DNA of 32,709 nucleotides from Bacteroidaceae bacterium (GTDB lineage: Bacteria > Bacteroidota > Bacteroidia > Bacteroidales > Bacteroidaceae): assembly GCA_900772575.1 (NCBI GenBank), contig CAAHEN010000156.1, positions 1-32,709 on the forward strand, in the 5' to 3' direction. The notes under the pieces are model-generated. The model saw only the letters and a list, made by a program, of their open reading frames with translations, ran no database searches and was not told where the DNA came from. Shown here piece by piece: positions 7,037 to 15,845 of this stretch. How positions within the stretch are numbered: position 1 is the first letter of the stretch; each line of letters starts with the position of its first letter. The position numbers and the translations under genes are program-made.

Positions 7037-7546
7037 ATGAATATTTCAATACCACATAACGAACTCACCGCAGCCGCCCAGAAAGGGGCAGAGCCTTTCG
7101 TCCTTCTCATCATGAAGCGCATCGCAGAGGCTGTGGGCGGTGAACTCAACGCCGAAGCACTTCAGAAACTAAACAGCCAGCAACTGACACTTTGGGCTTA
7201 CTTCATTCTGCGCGATGAACTTATGGATGGTGGGTTCGTGCAACTCATACATAATGGCTATGGGCCATTTTTCTTCCGTAACCCGTTCGCCAAGGCCATG
7301 CGCCAGTGGGGACTGGGTGAGCTGTCCAAAATCATAAACAAGGCTCAGAAACTTTATGCCCAGTATGGCGATGAGATTGCAAACGACTGCACCTCAGAGG
7401 AGTTCATGGCCCTGTTCGAGCAGTATCCTAAATTTGACGATCTCGACGATGCCTTTGTCGAGTCTGAAGAAGATTTCACTGCACTAGTGGCACAGTATGT
7501 CGATGAGCACCTCGACACATTCATCAACATTCAGAACAATGGCTGA
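7037..7546 (+). CDS. DUF4375 (DMP19-like) protein
   Basis: This 169-residue, acidic, helical protein matches the DUF4375/DMP19 pattern: LNSQQLTLWAYFILRDELMD, GGFVQLIHNGYG, then PFAKAMRQWGLGELSKIINKA, and an acidic C-terminus (FDDLDDAFVESEEDF). The function of the family is not established; DMP19 of Neisseria has been described as a DNA mimic. The last eight bases overlap the smpB start, so the two are translationally coupled, and 53 bases separate it from the helicase gene. Cytoplasmic: no signal peptide or membrane segment is visible. Confidence 0.85.
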   Translation: MNISIPHNELTAAAQKGAEPFVLLIMKRIAEAVGGELNAEALQKLNSQQLTLWAYFILRDELMDGGFVQLIHNGYGPFFFRNPFAKAMRQWGLGELSKIINKAQKLYAQYGDEIANDCTSEEFMALFEQYPKFDDLDDAFVESEEDFTALVAQYVDEHLDTFINIQNNG

Positions 7547-8018
7547 CAAGAAATTGAAGAAAGCGGCCGCACGCGCCGTGAACATAAAGAACAAGCGTGC
7601 AGAGTTCGACTACCTTGTTGTTGACCGCTACACGGCAGGGATTGTGCTGACGGGCACAGAGATTAAGAGCATTCGGGCCGGTAAGGCTGGTCTAGTCGAC
7701 ACGTTCTGCTATATCCACAATGGTGAGGTCTGGGTGAAAAACATGTATGTGGCCCCCTATGACCTTGGCTCGTACAATAACCATGCGCAACGCCGTGACC
7801 GCAAACTGCTGCTCAACCGTAAGGAGATACGCACACTGCAAGACGAGACCAAGGCACCCGGATTCACCCTCATTCCGTTGCGTCTGTTCATCGATGAGAA
7901 TGGGCGGGCAAAACTCATAGTCGGACTGTGCCGCGGTAAGAAAGAGTATGACAAGCGCGCCTCATTGCGGGAAAAGGATGACCGCCGCGAAATGGATCGC
8001 TTCATTAAAAACCATTAA
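7539..8018 (+). CDS. smpB: SsrA-binding protein (trans-translation)
   Basis: SmpB binds tmRNA and brings it to ribosomes stalled on broken messages. The 159-residue product starts at the ATG at 7539 (MADKKLKKAA), which overlaps the stop of the DUF4375 gene by eight bases; the in-frame ATG at 7497 would invade that gene further. Family marks are AEFDYLVVDRYTAGIVLTG, TEIKSIRAGKAGLVDTFCYI, NMYVAPYDLGSYNNHAQRRD, RKLLLNRKEI and the C-terminal LCRGKKEYDKRASLREKDDR, followed by the basic tail that enters the decoding centre. No tmRNA gene is visible in the window. Confidence 0.97.
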   Translation: MADKKLKKAAARAVNIKNKRAEFDYLVVDRYTAGIVLTGTEIKSIRAGKAGLVDTFCYIHNGEVWVKNMYVAPYDLGSYNNHAQRRDRKLLLNRKEIRTLQDETKAPGFTLIPLRLFIDENGRAKLIVGLCRGKKEYDKRASLREKDDRREMDRFIKNH

Positions 8019-8022
8019 GTCC

Positions 8023-10782
8023 ATGCGAATGCCACAACTCACTGACCTCATACGCCAACGCATCCTGATACTCGATGGCGCCATGGGAACCATGATACAA
8101 AGCTACAGACTTGGCGAAGATGACTTCCGTGGCCAACGCTTTGCCAGTCTGCCCGGACAGCAGAAAGGCAACAATGAACTGCTGACACTGACACGCCCAG
8201 ACGTCATCGGCGACATTCACCGCCGTTACCTCACAGCTGGGGCAGACATCATCGAGACAAACACATTCAACGCGCAGCGCATCTCGATGCAGGACTATCA
8301 CTGCGAGCCGCTTTGCAGGGAGCTCAACTTGGAAGCCGCGCGGCTGGCACGGCGTCTGGCCGACGAACAGACCAGACTGACGCCTGATAAGCCGCGTTTT
8401 GTCGCTGGTTCGATAGGCCCGACAAACAAGACCTGTTCAATCAGTGCGGACGTCGACGATCCTGCGGCGCGTGCCCTGACCTTCGACGAGTTGCGCAACG
8501 CTTATGCCGAGCAGATTGAAGCGCTCATTGAAGGCGGTGTCGACGCCTTGCTCATCGAGACCATTTTTGACACGCTGAATGCCAAAGCGGCCATTATTGC
8601 GGCACAAGATGCCATGGTCGCAATCGGACGGCAGGTGCCCCTTATGATTTCTGCCACCATTGCCGACAAAGCCGGCCGTACCCTTTCAGGCCAGACCATT
8701 CGCGCGTTTGCCGCCTCTGTCTGCCATGCGCCAAATCTGCTTTCCATCGGCCTCAATTGCTCATTTGGTGCGGCTGAGATGAAACCCTACATCGAGGAAC
8801 TTGCCGCAGTAGCCCCCTTTTATATTTCTGTCTATCCGAACGCCGGGCTGCCCAATTCGCTCGGCGGCTACGACCAGACCCCGCAGGAGATGGCGCATGA
8901 GCTTCAAGGATATATCGACGAGGGATTGGTCAACATCATTGGTGGTTGCTGCGGCACGACAGACAGTTTTATCGCTGCCTATACCCCTCTGGTATGTCAT
9001 GATGGTGTTTTTGTCAAACCACATGTGCCCGCAAAGCCCAATCCATATCTTGTCCTGTCTGGCCTCGATGCACTGGAAGTGAGTCCAGACAAGAAATTCA
9101 TCAATGTCGGAGAACGGTGCAATGTGGCTGGTTCAAGGAAGTTTCTCCGGCTTGTCAAGGAGAAAAAATATGAGGAGGCTGTGGGCATTGCCCGTCATCA
9201 GATAGAGGCTGGTGCCCAAGTGGTTGACATCAACATGGACGATGGCCTGCTTGATGCCCGTAAGGAGATGGCACATTTTCTGAACCTCTTGGCTGCGGAG
9301 CCTGAAGTCTGTCGCCTTCCGTTCATGGTTGACTCGTCAAAATGGGAGGTCATCAGCGAGGCGTTGGGACATATTCAGGGCAAGTGCATTGTCAACTCTA
9401 TCTCGCTCAAAGAGGGGGAACAGGTATTCCTCGACCATGCCCGTGAATTGCACCACTATGGCGCGGCAGTCGTGGTCATGGCTTTTGACGAGAAAGGACA
9501 AGCGGACACTTTCGACCGCCGCATCGAGATCTGCTCCCGTGCCTACCGGTTGCTGACTGAAGAAGTCGGCATGGCACCCCGCGACATCATCTTCGACCCT
9601 AATGTACTGGCCATATGTACGGGTATTCCTGAACATGACGACTACGCCGCAGACTTTATCCGTGCCACGGCGTGGATCCATACCCATTTGCCCGGTACGC
9701 ACATCAGTGGGGGAATCAGTAACCTCTCCTTCTCGTTTCGCGGAAACAACTATATCCGTGAGGCCATGCATGCCGTGTTCTTGTACCATGCCATTCAGGC
9801 TGGTATGGACTTTGGTATTGTCAACCCGGCGACCAGCGTCACTTACGAAGACATCCCCCAAGACCTGCGCACCGTCATTGAAGATGTCGTACTCAACCGG
9901 CGTCCCGCCTCCGAGCGACTCATCGCAATGGCACAGGAGATGCAAAACAAACAGCACGGTTCGGCGACTGAAACACAGCCCACTGACACTTGGCGGAACT
10001 CCCCCGTCGACGAACGTCTCAAACACGCGCTCATTGCTGGCATCAGTGACCATATTGAGGCTGACATCTTGGAAGCCCTGCCTTGCTATCCCCATGCCAT
10101 CGACATCATCGAAGGACCACTCATGACGGCGATGGACATAGTCGGCGAGCGCTTTGGCGCTGGAAAGATGTTTCTTCCGCAAGTGGTCAAGACTGCCCGC
10201 ACAATGAAACTCGCCGTCAACACGCTACAGCCTTATATAGAAAAGGAAAAGGCGGCTGGCGCAAAGGCCGGACGGGCCATTATGGCCACTGTGAAGGGAG
10301 ATGTGCATGATATCGGCAAGAACATTGTCGGTGTAGTCCTAGCATGCAACAATTATGAGATTTCAGATCTGGGTGTTATGTGCCCGGCAGAGAAGATCGT
10401 TGAGGCGGCAATGACACTGCAACCAGACTTCATCGGTCTGAGTGGACTCATCACGCCAAGCTTGGATGAAATGATACATACCGCAGCGGAGTTGAGACAC
10501 GCCGGCATTTCTGTGCCTATCGTCCTAGGTGGGGCCACAACAAGCAAGCTGCACACCGCGCTGAAGATAGCGCCGGACTATGACGGGCCGGTTGTGTGGG
10601 TGAAAGACGCTTCACAGATGGTGCTTGTCGCCGCAAAACTCACCAATCCGGATTTGCGTGATGGGTTTATTGCCCAGAACGAGGCGGAGCAAGAATCCTT
10701 GCGCAGCCAACACAAGCGGGAAACTGCCGAACTGTCATCTCTCGAACAAGCCCGCGAGAACAAACTAAAACTTTTTGACTGA
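8023..10782 (+). CDS. metH: Cobalamin-dependent methionine synthase lacking the reactivation domain
   Basis: Transfers a methyl group from methyltetrahydrofolate to homocysteine through methylcobalamin. The 919-residue product starts at MRMPQLTDL, four bases after the smpB stop. Homocysteine domain: zinc ligands Cys246 (GLNCSFG) and Cys309-Cys310 (GGCCGT), nearly the same positions as in the E. coli enzyme. Pterin domain: GERCNVAGSRKF, then DINMDDGLLD and FMVDSSKWEVI. Cobalamin cap and Rossmann domains: GDVHDIGKNIVG with ligand His762, GLSGLITPSLDEM and LGGATTSKLHTA. The protein ends right after LEQARENKLKLFD, where the C-terminal S-adenosylmethionine activation domain (about 325 residues in E. 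coli) would begin, and the next gene follows 14 bases later. Reactivation must be done by a separate protein, as known for Thermotoga. No cobalamin riboswitch lies upstream. Confidence 0.95.
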   Translation: MRMPQLTDLIRQRILILDGAMGTMIQSYRLGEDDFRGQRFASLPGQQKGNNELLTLTRPDVIGDIHRRYLTAGADIIETNTFNAQRISMQDYHCEPLCRELNLEAARLARRLADEQTRLTPDKPRFVAGSIGPTNKTCSISADVDDPAARALTFDELRNAYAEQIEALIEGGVDALLIETIFDTLNAKAAIIAAQDAMVAIGRQVPLMISATIADKAGRTLSGQTIRAFAASVCHAPNLLSIGLNCSFGAAEMKPYIEELAAVAPFYISVYPNAGLPNSLGGYDQTPQEMAHELQGYIDEGLVNIIGGCCGTTDSFIAAYTPLVCHDGVFVKPHVPAKPNPYLVLSGLDALEVSPDKKFINVGERCNVAGSRKFLRLVKEKKYEEAVGIARHQIEAGAQVVDINMDDGLLDARKEMAHFLNLLAAEPEVCRLPFMVDSSKWEVISEALGHIQGKCIVNSISLKEGEQVFLDHARELHHYGAAVVVMAFDEKGQADTFDRRIEICSRAYRLLTEEVGMAPRDIIFDPNVLAICTGIPEHDDYAADFIRATAWIHTHLPGTHISGGISNLSFSFRGNNYIREAMHAVFLYHAIQAGMDFGIVNPATSVTYEDIPQDLRTVIEDVVLNRRPASERLIAMAQEMQNKQHGSATETQPTDTWRNSPVDERLKHALIAGISDHIEADILEALPCYPHAIDIIEGPLMTAMDIVGERFGAGKMFLPQVVKTARTMKLAVNTLQPYIEKEKAAGAKAGRAIMATVKGDVHDIGKNIVGVVLACNNYEISDLGVMCPAEKIVEAAMTLQPDFIGLSGLITPSLDEMIHTAAELRHAGISVPIVLGGATTSKLHTALKIAPDYDGPVVWVKDASQMVLVAAKLTNPDLRDGFIAQNEAEQESLRSQHKRETAELSSLEQARENKLKLFD

Positions 10783-10796
10783 CTAAGCTAAGTATC

Positions 10797-12083
10797 ATGA
10801 ACGTAAAGCGCCTACTCCTTTCCATAACCATGATGGCATTGTTTGCCAATGATGCTGTGGCTGGAAATTTTGTCATAGCCAGAAATGGGCATTTCTATGC
10901 ATCATCTCAGTCACAGGCTCCTTATTACTTCATCGGCACCAACATATGGTATGCACCGATATTGGCTTCAAAGGGCAGCGGCGGTGACCGCCAAAGACTA
11001 AAGCATGAACTCGACGAGCTGAAGAGACTCGGACTGACCAATCTGAGAATCTTGGTCGGAGCTGATGCCGGAAGCTGCAATGCAAACCCGGTAAGGCCTT
11101 ACCTGCAAAGCGAACCGGGTGTTCTCAATGACACATTGCTTGATGGACTTGACTATCTTTTGCAAGAAATGGAACAGCGGGACATGGTCGGCGTTTTCTA
11201 TCTGAACAATTCATGGGATTGGAGCGGTGGCTACGGGTTCTATCTCAAGCAGACGGGGCATGGCGACTCACCCTCGGCCGAAGGCGACGGATATAACCAA
11301 TATGTAAACTATGCCGCTGCGTACTCGACTGACACAGTCGCCCAACGACTCTACATGGACTATGTGGCAAAAATCGTCAACCGCACTAACCGCTACACAA
11401 AGCAGCCTTACAAGGAATCGCCAGCCATCATGTCATGGCAGATTTGCAATGAGCCACGCCCATTCTCACCTACAGTGAAAGATGGTTTCTATCAGTGGAT
11501 AACCAAGACCGCTAGACTCATCAAAAGACTAGATCCCAATCATTTGGTTTCAACAGGGAGTGAGGGATACTATGGCTGTGAGAAGGATATGTCACTCTAT
11601 GAACGGATACACACCATACCGGAAATTGATTATTTCACCATCCATATATGGCCTGTCAACTGGGGATGGAGTTCCCGCTCCGCGCTGTACACAACACTCC
11701 CCAACGTCTATCTGAAGACAGAAGACTATATCGCCCGCCATGAGCGGCTTGCTGAGAAATATGGCAAGCCCTTGGTCATCGAAGAGTTCGGCTATCCCCG
11801 TGACCGGAACTATTACAAAGCCGGGACACCGACCGTAGCCCGGGATGCTTTCTATAACTTTGTGCTCAATCAAGTCGTAGAAAGCCGGAAACGCAATGGA
11901 AATATCGCAGGTGCCAATTTCTGGGGCTGGAGTGGCACCGCGCGTGCTGATTCTGTGACTTGGCATCCGGGAATGGACTACCTTAACGACCCACCTCATG
12001 AGCCCCAGGGCTGGTACTCTGTCTTTGACACAGACACATCTTCCATCAAATACATAGAGGAACATATCCACCAACTCAAATAG
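10797..12083 (+). CDS. Secreted glycoside hydrolase family 5 protein, probable endo-beta-1,4-mannanase
   Basis: This 428-residue protein begins with a signal peptide (positive MNVKR, hydrophobic core, cleavage expected after AVA near residue 23). The mature protein starts like GH5 subfamily 7 mannanases: YFIGTNIWYAPIL, then LDELKRLGLTNLRILVGA. The catalytic acid is Glu219 in ICNEPRPF and the nucleophile Glu330 in LVIEEFGYPRD. Between them are YFTIHIWPVNWGW and TGSEGYYGCE, and near the end NFWGWSGTAR. The substrate is likely beta-mannan or glucomannan outside the cytoplasm, but no SusC/SusD pair or other glycosidase lies nearby, so specificity is inferred from subfamily resemblance. No binding module is present. 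It sits between metH and uvrB with short gaps (14 and 22 bases) and no visible promoter, an odd place for a carbohydrase. Confidence 0.85.
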   Translation: MNVKRLLLSITMMALFANDAVAGNFVIARNGHFYASSQSQAPYYFIGTNIWYAPILASKGSGGDRQRLKHELDELKRLGLTNLRILVGADAGSCNANPVRPYLQSEPGVLNDTLLDGLDYLLQEMEQRDMVGVFYLNNSWDWSGGYGFYLKQTGHGDSPSAEGDGYNQYVNYAAAYSTDTVAQRLYMDYVAKIVNRTNRYTKQPYKESPAIMSWQICNEPRPFSPTVKDGFYQWITKTARLIKRLDPNHLVSTGSEGYYGCEKDMSLYERIHTIPEIDYFTIHIWPVNWGWSSRSALYTTLPNVYLKTEDYIARHERLAEKYGKPLVIEEFGYPRDRNYYKAGTPTVARDAFYNFVLNQVVESRKRNGNIAGANFWGWSGTARADSVTWHPGMDYLNDPPHEPQGWYSVFDTDTSSIKYIEEHIHQLK

Positions 12084-12105
12084 GCGTAACATACAAAAAT
12101 CCAGA

Positions 12106-14142
12106 ATGAACAAGTTTGAACTTCAGTCCAACTTCGCCCCGACTGGCGACCAGCCTGAGGCCATTCGCCAGTTGACAGAGGGCATCAGGGCAGGAGTTCC
12201 GGCGCAGACCTTGCTAGGGGTCACCGGATCGGGTAAAACATTCACAATCGCCAATGTCATTGCCGCCATCAACAAGCCCACACTTATTCTGAGCCATAAC
12301 AAGACACTGGCGGCCCAGCTATACTCGGAATTCAAGGGCTTTTTCCCGAACAATGCCGTTGAATATTATGTGTCTTACTATGACTATTATCAGCCCGAGG
12401 CCTATATCGCCTCTTCTGATACATACATAGAGAAGGACTTGGCCATCAACGAGGAGATAGACAAACTCAGGCTGGCTGCGACCTCGGCGCTCCTTTCAGG
12501 AAGAAAAGACGTGGTCGTCATCTCCTCAGTCTCGTGTATCTACGGTATGGGAAACCCAGCCGCTTTCTATGAGAATGTCATAGAATTGAAGGTCGGGCGC
12601 AAAATCGCCTTGAACGCATTGCTCCGGAAATTGGTGGACAGCCTATATACCCGCAATGATGTGGCCCCACAGGCCGGTAATTTCAGGGTGCGTGGAGACA
12701 GCGTGGATGTCTATTTGGCCTATGCCGACGAAATGGTTCGCATCACATTCTGGGACGAGGAGATCGACAGCATTGAGGAAATCAACGCGCTCAGCGGAAC
12801 ACGCTTGGCCACATTTGACGAGTACAAGATCTACCCTGCCAACCTTTTCCTCACCTCAAAAGAAACCCAGGAGCATGCCATCCGGCAGATACAGGATGAC
12901 CTTAGGGCGCAGGTCGAATTGTTCAATGAACAGGGAAAGACGCTTGAGGCAAAGCGCTTGAACGAGCGCGTCAGCTACGATATTGAGATGATACGGGAGC
13001 TGGGGCATTGTTCTGGCATTGAGAACTATTCACGCTATTTCGACGGCCGGTCCCCAGGCACAAGGCCCTATTGCTTGCTTGACTTCTTTCCCGAAGATTT
13101 CCTGATTGTCATCGATGAAAGCCACGTCAGCATACCACAGATCCGGGCCATGTATGGCGGTGACCGTTCCAGAAAGGAGTCATTGGTCAACTATGGATTT
13201 AGACTGCCAGCCGCAATGGACAACAGACCTCTAACTTTCGACGAGTTTCATCAGATGGCCAAGCAGGTCATCTATGTCAGTGCCACTCCGGCTGAATATG
13301 AACTTTCCGAAAGTGAGGGTGTAGTGGTGGATCAAGTGATTCGTCCGACCGGCCTGCTCGATCCACCGATTGAAGTGAGACCAACGGATTTTCCGGTGGA
13401 CGATCTGATGGAGGAAATCCGTCAGTGTGTCAGTCGGGACGAACGCGTGCTTGTTACCACACTGACCAAGCGAATGGCTGAGGAGCTTACAGACTATTTA
13501 CTCAAGAACGGCGTTTCCACGGCATATATTCATAGCGATGTGGATACCTTGGAACGGGTGCAAATCATGGAAGATTTACGTAAGGGCATATACAGCGTAC
13601 TTGTTGGCGTGAACTTGTTGCGTGAGGGATTGGACCTGCCAGAAGTGGCCTTGGTTGCCATTCTGGATGCGGACAAGGAAGGTTTTCTCCGTTCTCATCG
13701 CTCGCTGACACAAACGGCCGGACGGGCGGCACGCAATGTAAACGGACGCGTCATCATGTATGCAAAGACCATCACCCAGTCGATGCAACTGACGATCGAC
13801 GAGACCAACCGACGACGCATCAAGCAAATGCACTACAATGAAGAGCATGGCATCACACCTACACAGGTACGTAAGAATGTAGAAGCCAATGATCTGGCCA
13901 ATCGAAACAAAGAGAAAGAGCAACATCGCCTCTATGAGATATCTGATAGCGCAACCGCAAAAGTCGCAGAAACAGCGGTGGACTATGGGCGAGACAGTAA
14001 GGAGACTGTGGAGCAGCGCATTGAGCGGCTACGCGGACAGATGAAACGTGCAGCGGCACAACTTGATTTTGTCATGGCGGCGCAGTTGCGCGATGAGCTC
14101 CTGGCATTGGAGAAAAACCGAAAACCTGAAAGTAATGACTAA
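12106..14142 (+). CDS. uvrB: UvrABC system protein B
   Basis: UvrB is the damage-verifying helicase of nucleotide excision repair. It is delivered by UvrA and then recruits UvrC. Length 678 residues, normal. Visible parts: FAPTGDQPEAI at the N-terminus; Walker A GVTGSGKT (38-45); the beta-hairpin region YYVSYYDYYQPEAYI, followed by SSDTYIEKD; DESHVS as Walker B; FDEF and SATPAEYE; motifs V and VI, GVNLLREGLDLPEVALVAIL and QTAGRAARNVNG; and the C-terminal UVR motif (RIERLRGQMKRAAAQLDFV, then AAQLRDELLALE) that binds UvrC. The last eight bases overlap the following transporter gene. Confidence 0.98.
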   Translation: MNKFELQSNFAPTGDQPEAIRQLTEGIRAGVPAQTLLGVTGSGKTFTIANVIAAINKPTLILSHNKTLAAQLYSEFKGFFPNNAVEYYVSYYDYYQPEAYIASSDTYIEKDLAINEEIDKLRLAATSALLSGRKDVVVISSVSCIYGMGNPAAFYENVIELKVGRKIALNALLRKLVDSLYTRNDVAPQAGNFRVRGDSVDVYLAYADEMVRITFWDEEIDSIEEINALSGTRLATFDEYKIYPANLFLTSKETQEHAIRQIQDDLRAQVELFNEQGKTLEAKRLNERVSYDIEMIRELGHCSGIENYSRYFDGRSPGTRPYCLLDFFPEDFLIVIDESHVSIPQIRAMYGGDRSRKESLVNYGFRLPAAMDNRPLTFDEFHQMAKQVIYVSATPAEYELSESEGVVVDQVIRPTGLLDPPIEVRPTDFPVDDLMEEIRQCVSRDERVLVTTLTKRMAEELTDYLLKNGVSTAYIHSDVDTLERVQIMEDLRKGIYSVLVGVNLLREGLDLPEVALVAILDADKEGFLRSHRSLTQTAGRAARNVNGRVIMYAKTITQSMQLTIDETNRRRIKQMHYNEEHGITPTQVRKNVEANDLANRNKEKEQHRLYEISDSATAKVAETAVDYGRDSKETVEQRIERLRGQMKRAAAQLDFVMAAQLRDELLALEKNRKPESND

Positions 14143-15109
14143 TCCTATTATACGTTTTGTAAAAAACTGGACCCTGCCTATCGCCATGATAGCAGGCGCA
14201 CTGCTTTACTTCGCTGCCGCCAGAGTTCCAGTGCTCGCCAGCAACAGAGACCTGTTGCTAGGGGCCATATCCATTATTCAGCCTGTGCTCATATTCGCCA
14301 TGCTCTTCATCACCTTCTGCAAGGTAGATCCACATACACTGCACATACGGTCATGGCAGGGCTGGCTGCTCCTTGTACAGATACTGGGTTTCAGCCTGCT
14401 TTCGTCTCTGCTCATTCTCTTCCCGCACATGCGTGGCAGGGTCATCGTGGAGGGGGCAATGCTATGCTTAGTGTGCCCAACTGCTACGGCAGGGGCTGTG
14501 ATTACCCACAAACTCGGCGGTGACGCTTCCGGGCTTACGGCATATACCATACTGGTGAATCTTGCGGTGGCCATCATTGTTCCTGTGTTTGTTCCCCTCG
14601 TCAATCCGCACCCGGATCTCGACTTCAGTCTGTCGTTCTTTATGATTATGGGCAAGGTGTTCCCAATGCTCATATGCCCGTTCTTTGCCGCAATGCTTGT
14701 GCGCCAATTTTTTCCTCGCCTACAAGCAAAGATCTCATCTTACAGGGATCTGGCCTTCAACATCTGGGCCGTGTCCCTGGCACTGGCCATTGCGGTCACA
14801 ACGCGCAGTATTGTCCATGCCAATATCGGACTGGGGGAGCTGGCGGGCATAGCTGTAGCAAGCCTTGTTTGCTGTATCGCCCAATTTGCCCTGGGCCGTC
14901 GTATCGGGAGCCTGTACAATTGCCCTATTGCGGCTGGACAGAGCTTGGGGCAGAAAAACACGGTGTTTGCCATTTGGATGGGCTACACGTTCCTCACACC
15001 GGTCAGTGCGATTGCCGGGGGCTTCTACTCCCTATGGCACAATGCTTTCAATTCCTGGCAGTTATACCAGCAACGGAACAGGCAAGTGCCCGACAAGCCC
15101 AAGGCTTGA
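14135..15109 (+). CDS. Bile acid:sodium symporter (BASS)-type membrane transporter
   Basis: This 324-residue integral membrane protein starts at the ATG at 14135, overlapping the uvrB stop by eight bases (ATGACTAA); an earlier in-frame ATG at 14048 lies deep inside uvrB. I count about nine to ten hydrophobic segments. Family-like motifs are LCLVCPTATAGAVITHKLGG (a broken helix with a polar turn) and the second crossover GQSLGQKNTVFAIWMGYTFL, consistent with the BASS fold. Related Bacteroidetes proteins are annotated simply as transporters; the substrate is unknown, with sodium-coupled uptake of an organic anion being the family rule. A short basic C-terminal tail ends the protein. Confidence 0.8.
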   Translation: MTNPIIRFVKNWTLPIAMIAGALLYFAAARVPVLASNRDLLLGAISIIQPVLIFAMLFITFCKVDPHTLHIRSWQGWLLLVQILGFSLLSSLLILFPHMRGRVIVEGAMLCLVCPTATAGAVITHKLGGDASGLTAYTILVNLAVAIIVPVFVPLVNPHPDLDFSLSFFMIMGKVFPMLICPFFAAMLVRQFFPRLQAKISSYRDLAFNIWAVSLALAIAVTTRSIVHANIGLGELAGIAVASLVCCIAQFALGRRIGSLYNCPIAAGQSLGQKNTVFAIWMGYTFLTPVSAIAGGFYSLWHNAFNSWQLYQQRNRQVPDKPKA

Positions 15110-15253
15110 ATCCACCTCCAGTGGCAAGGTGCGGCATATTTAGCTATCCACTTTCGTGAAATATAACTATTTCTCCTCGTCCATGGCGCCTGCATCTCAC
15201 AAGGCCGTTCTACTAAATTAAGCAAACGTTCCGGTGATATACACTTGGATTCC

Positions 15254-15284
15254 TTGTGTGTTTGAGCCAAAAGCGCTATATTTG
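15254..15284 (+). promoter_or_regulatory. Promoter of the small tail-domain protein gene
   Basis: TTG at 15254-15256, 20 bases, then TATATTTG at 15277-15284: a full match to the Bacteroidetes promoter pattern, 22 bases upstream of the start codon. Confidence 0.75.
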
Positions 15285-15306
15285 CCCACAATAAATACAC
15301 GCCACA

Positions 15307-15630
15307 ATGAAAGTATGCACTACTTCTATTATCATAGCACTGTTCATGGCCTTCGGCTGTGGTCTTGAGGCGAGTGCCTTGTCCTATCAGCCAGAGAGCA
15401 CTGAGCAGTCAGAATTGCTTCAGCAAGAGATCTCGATCAAGGTTTCTGGACAGAATGTCAGGATAACAAAAGCGAATGGACTCAAACTTGAGGTCTACAG
15501 CATTACCGGAACGAAGATTTCGACTACAAACATAGACTCCAACGACAAGACCATCAATCTCGGCCTTGGCCGCGGATGGTATATTCTTCGTGTGGGCACA
15601 CTGACCAGAAAAATAGCCATTCTCTCCTGA
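15307..15630 (+). CDS. Small secreted protein with T9SS-type C-terminal tail domain
   Basis: A 107-residue protein with an N-terminal signal peptide (cleavage expected after ASA, residue 24). A Cys at position 18 is a poor lipobox, so lipidation is uncertain. The second half reads VRITKANGLKLEVYSITGTK, then TTNIDSNDKTINLGLGRGWY, then LRVGTLTRKIAI. This is the beta-sandwich tail of the Por-secretion/T9SS sorting type: a VYSITG-like strand, a glycine-rich G-WYIL turn and a final basic strand. There is almost no cargo, only about 30 residues between signal peptide and tail. Stand-alone tails of this kind occur in Prevotella; their role is unknown. It has its own promoter and a terminator at 15685-15727. 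Confidence 0.75.
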   Translation: MKVCTTSIIIALFMAFGCGLEASALSYQPESTEQSELLQQEISIKVSGQNVRITKANGLKLEVYSITGTKISTTNIDSNDKTINLGLGRGWYILRVGTLTRKIAILS

Positions 15631-15684
15631 TCCTGTCATACAGTTCGGCTTGTAGCCCAGAATGGCTTCTAGGCCTTACGCATA

Positions 15685-15727
15685 AAAGGCGGCGTACATG
15701 AGACTTTCAATCATGTGCTCCGCCTTT
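15685..15727 (+). terminator. Hairpin terminator after the small tail-domain gene
   Basis: AAAGGCGG at 15685-15692 pairs with CCGCCTTT at 15720-15727, with an inner ACATGA/TCATGT pairing. The flanking A and T runs could let it work in both directions. Confidence 0.65.
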
Positions 15728-15787
15728 GGTTCATCTGCCCTCTTTATAACAACCAACCTCGCTTAGGAAGACACCGCTATACGACAA

Positions 15788-15826
15788 AGGCGGAACCTGA
15801 GATTACGACGATCTTAGGTTCCGCCT
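15788..15826 (-). terminator. Hairpin terminator after the minus-strand secreted-protein gene
   Basis: AGGCGGAACCTGAGA at 15788-15802 pairs with TCTTAGGTTCCGCCT at 15812-15826 (one wobble or mismatch) around a 9-base loop. It lies 20 bases past the minus-strand stop at 15846. A second palindrome (AAGTG-CAAGCTTG-CACTT pattern) spans 15832-15851 at the stop codon itself. Confidence 0.75.
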
Positions 15827-15845
15827 GGTGCAAGTGGCAAGCTTG

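Noticed and set aside
7900..8022. Cobalamin riboswitch for metH
   Set aside because: The smpB coding region runs to four bases before metH, leaving no leader that could hold the switch.
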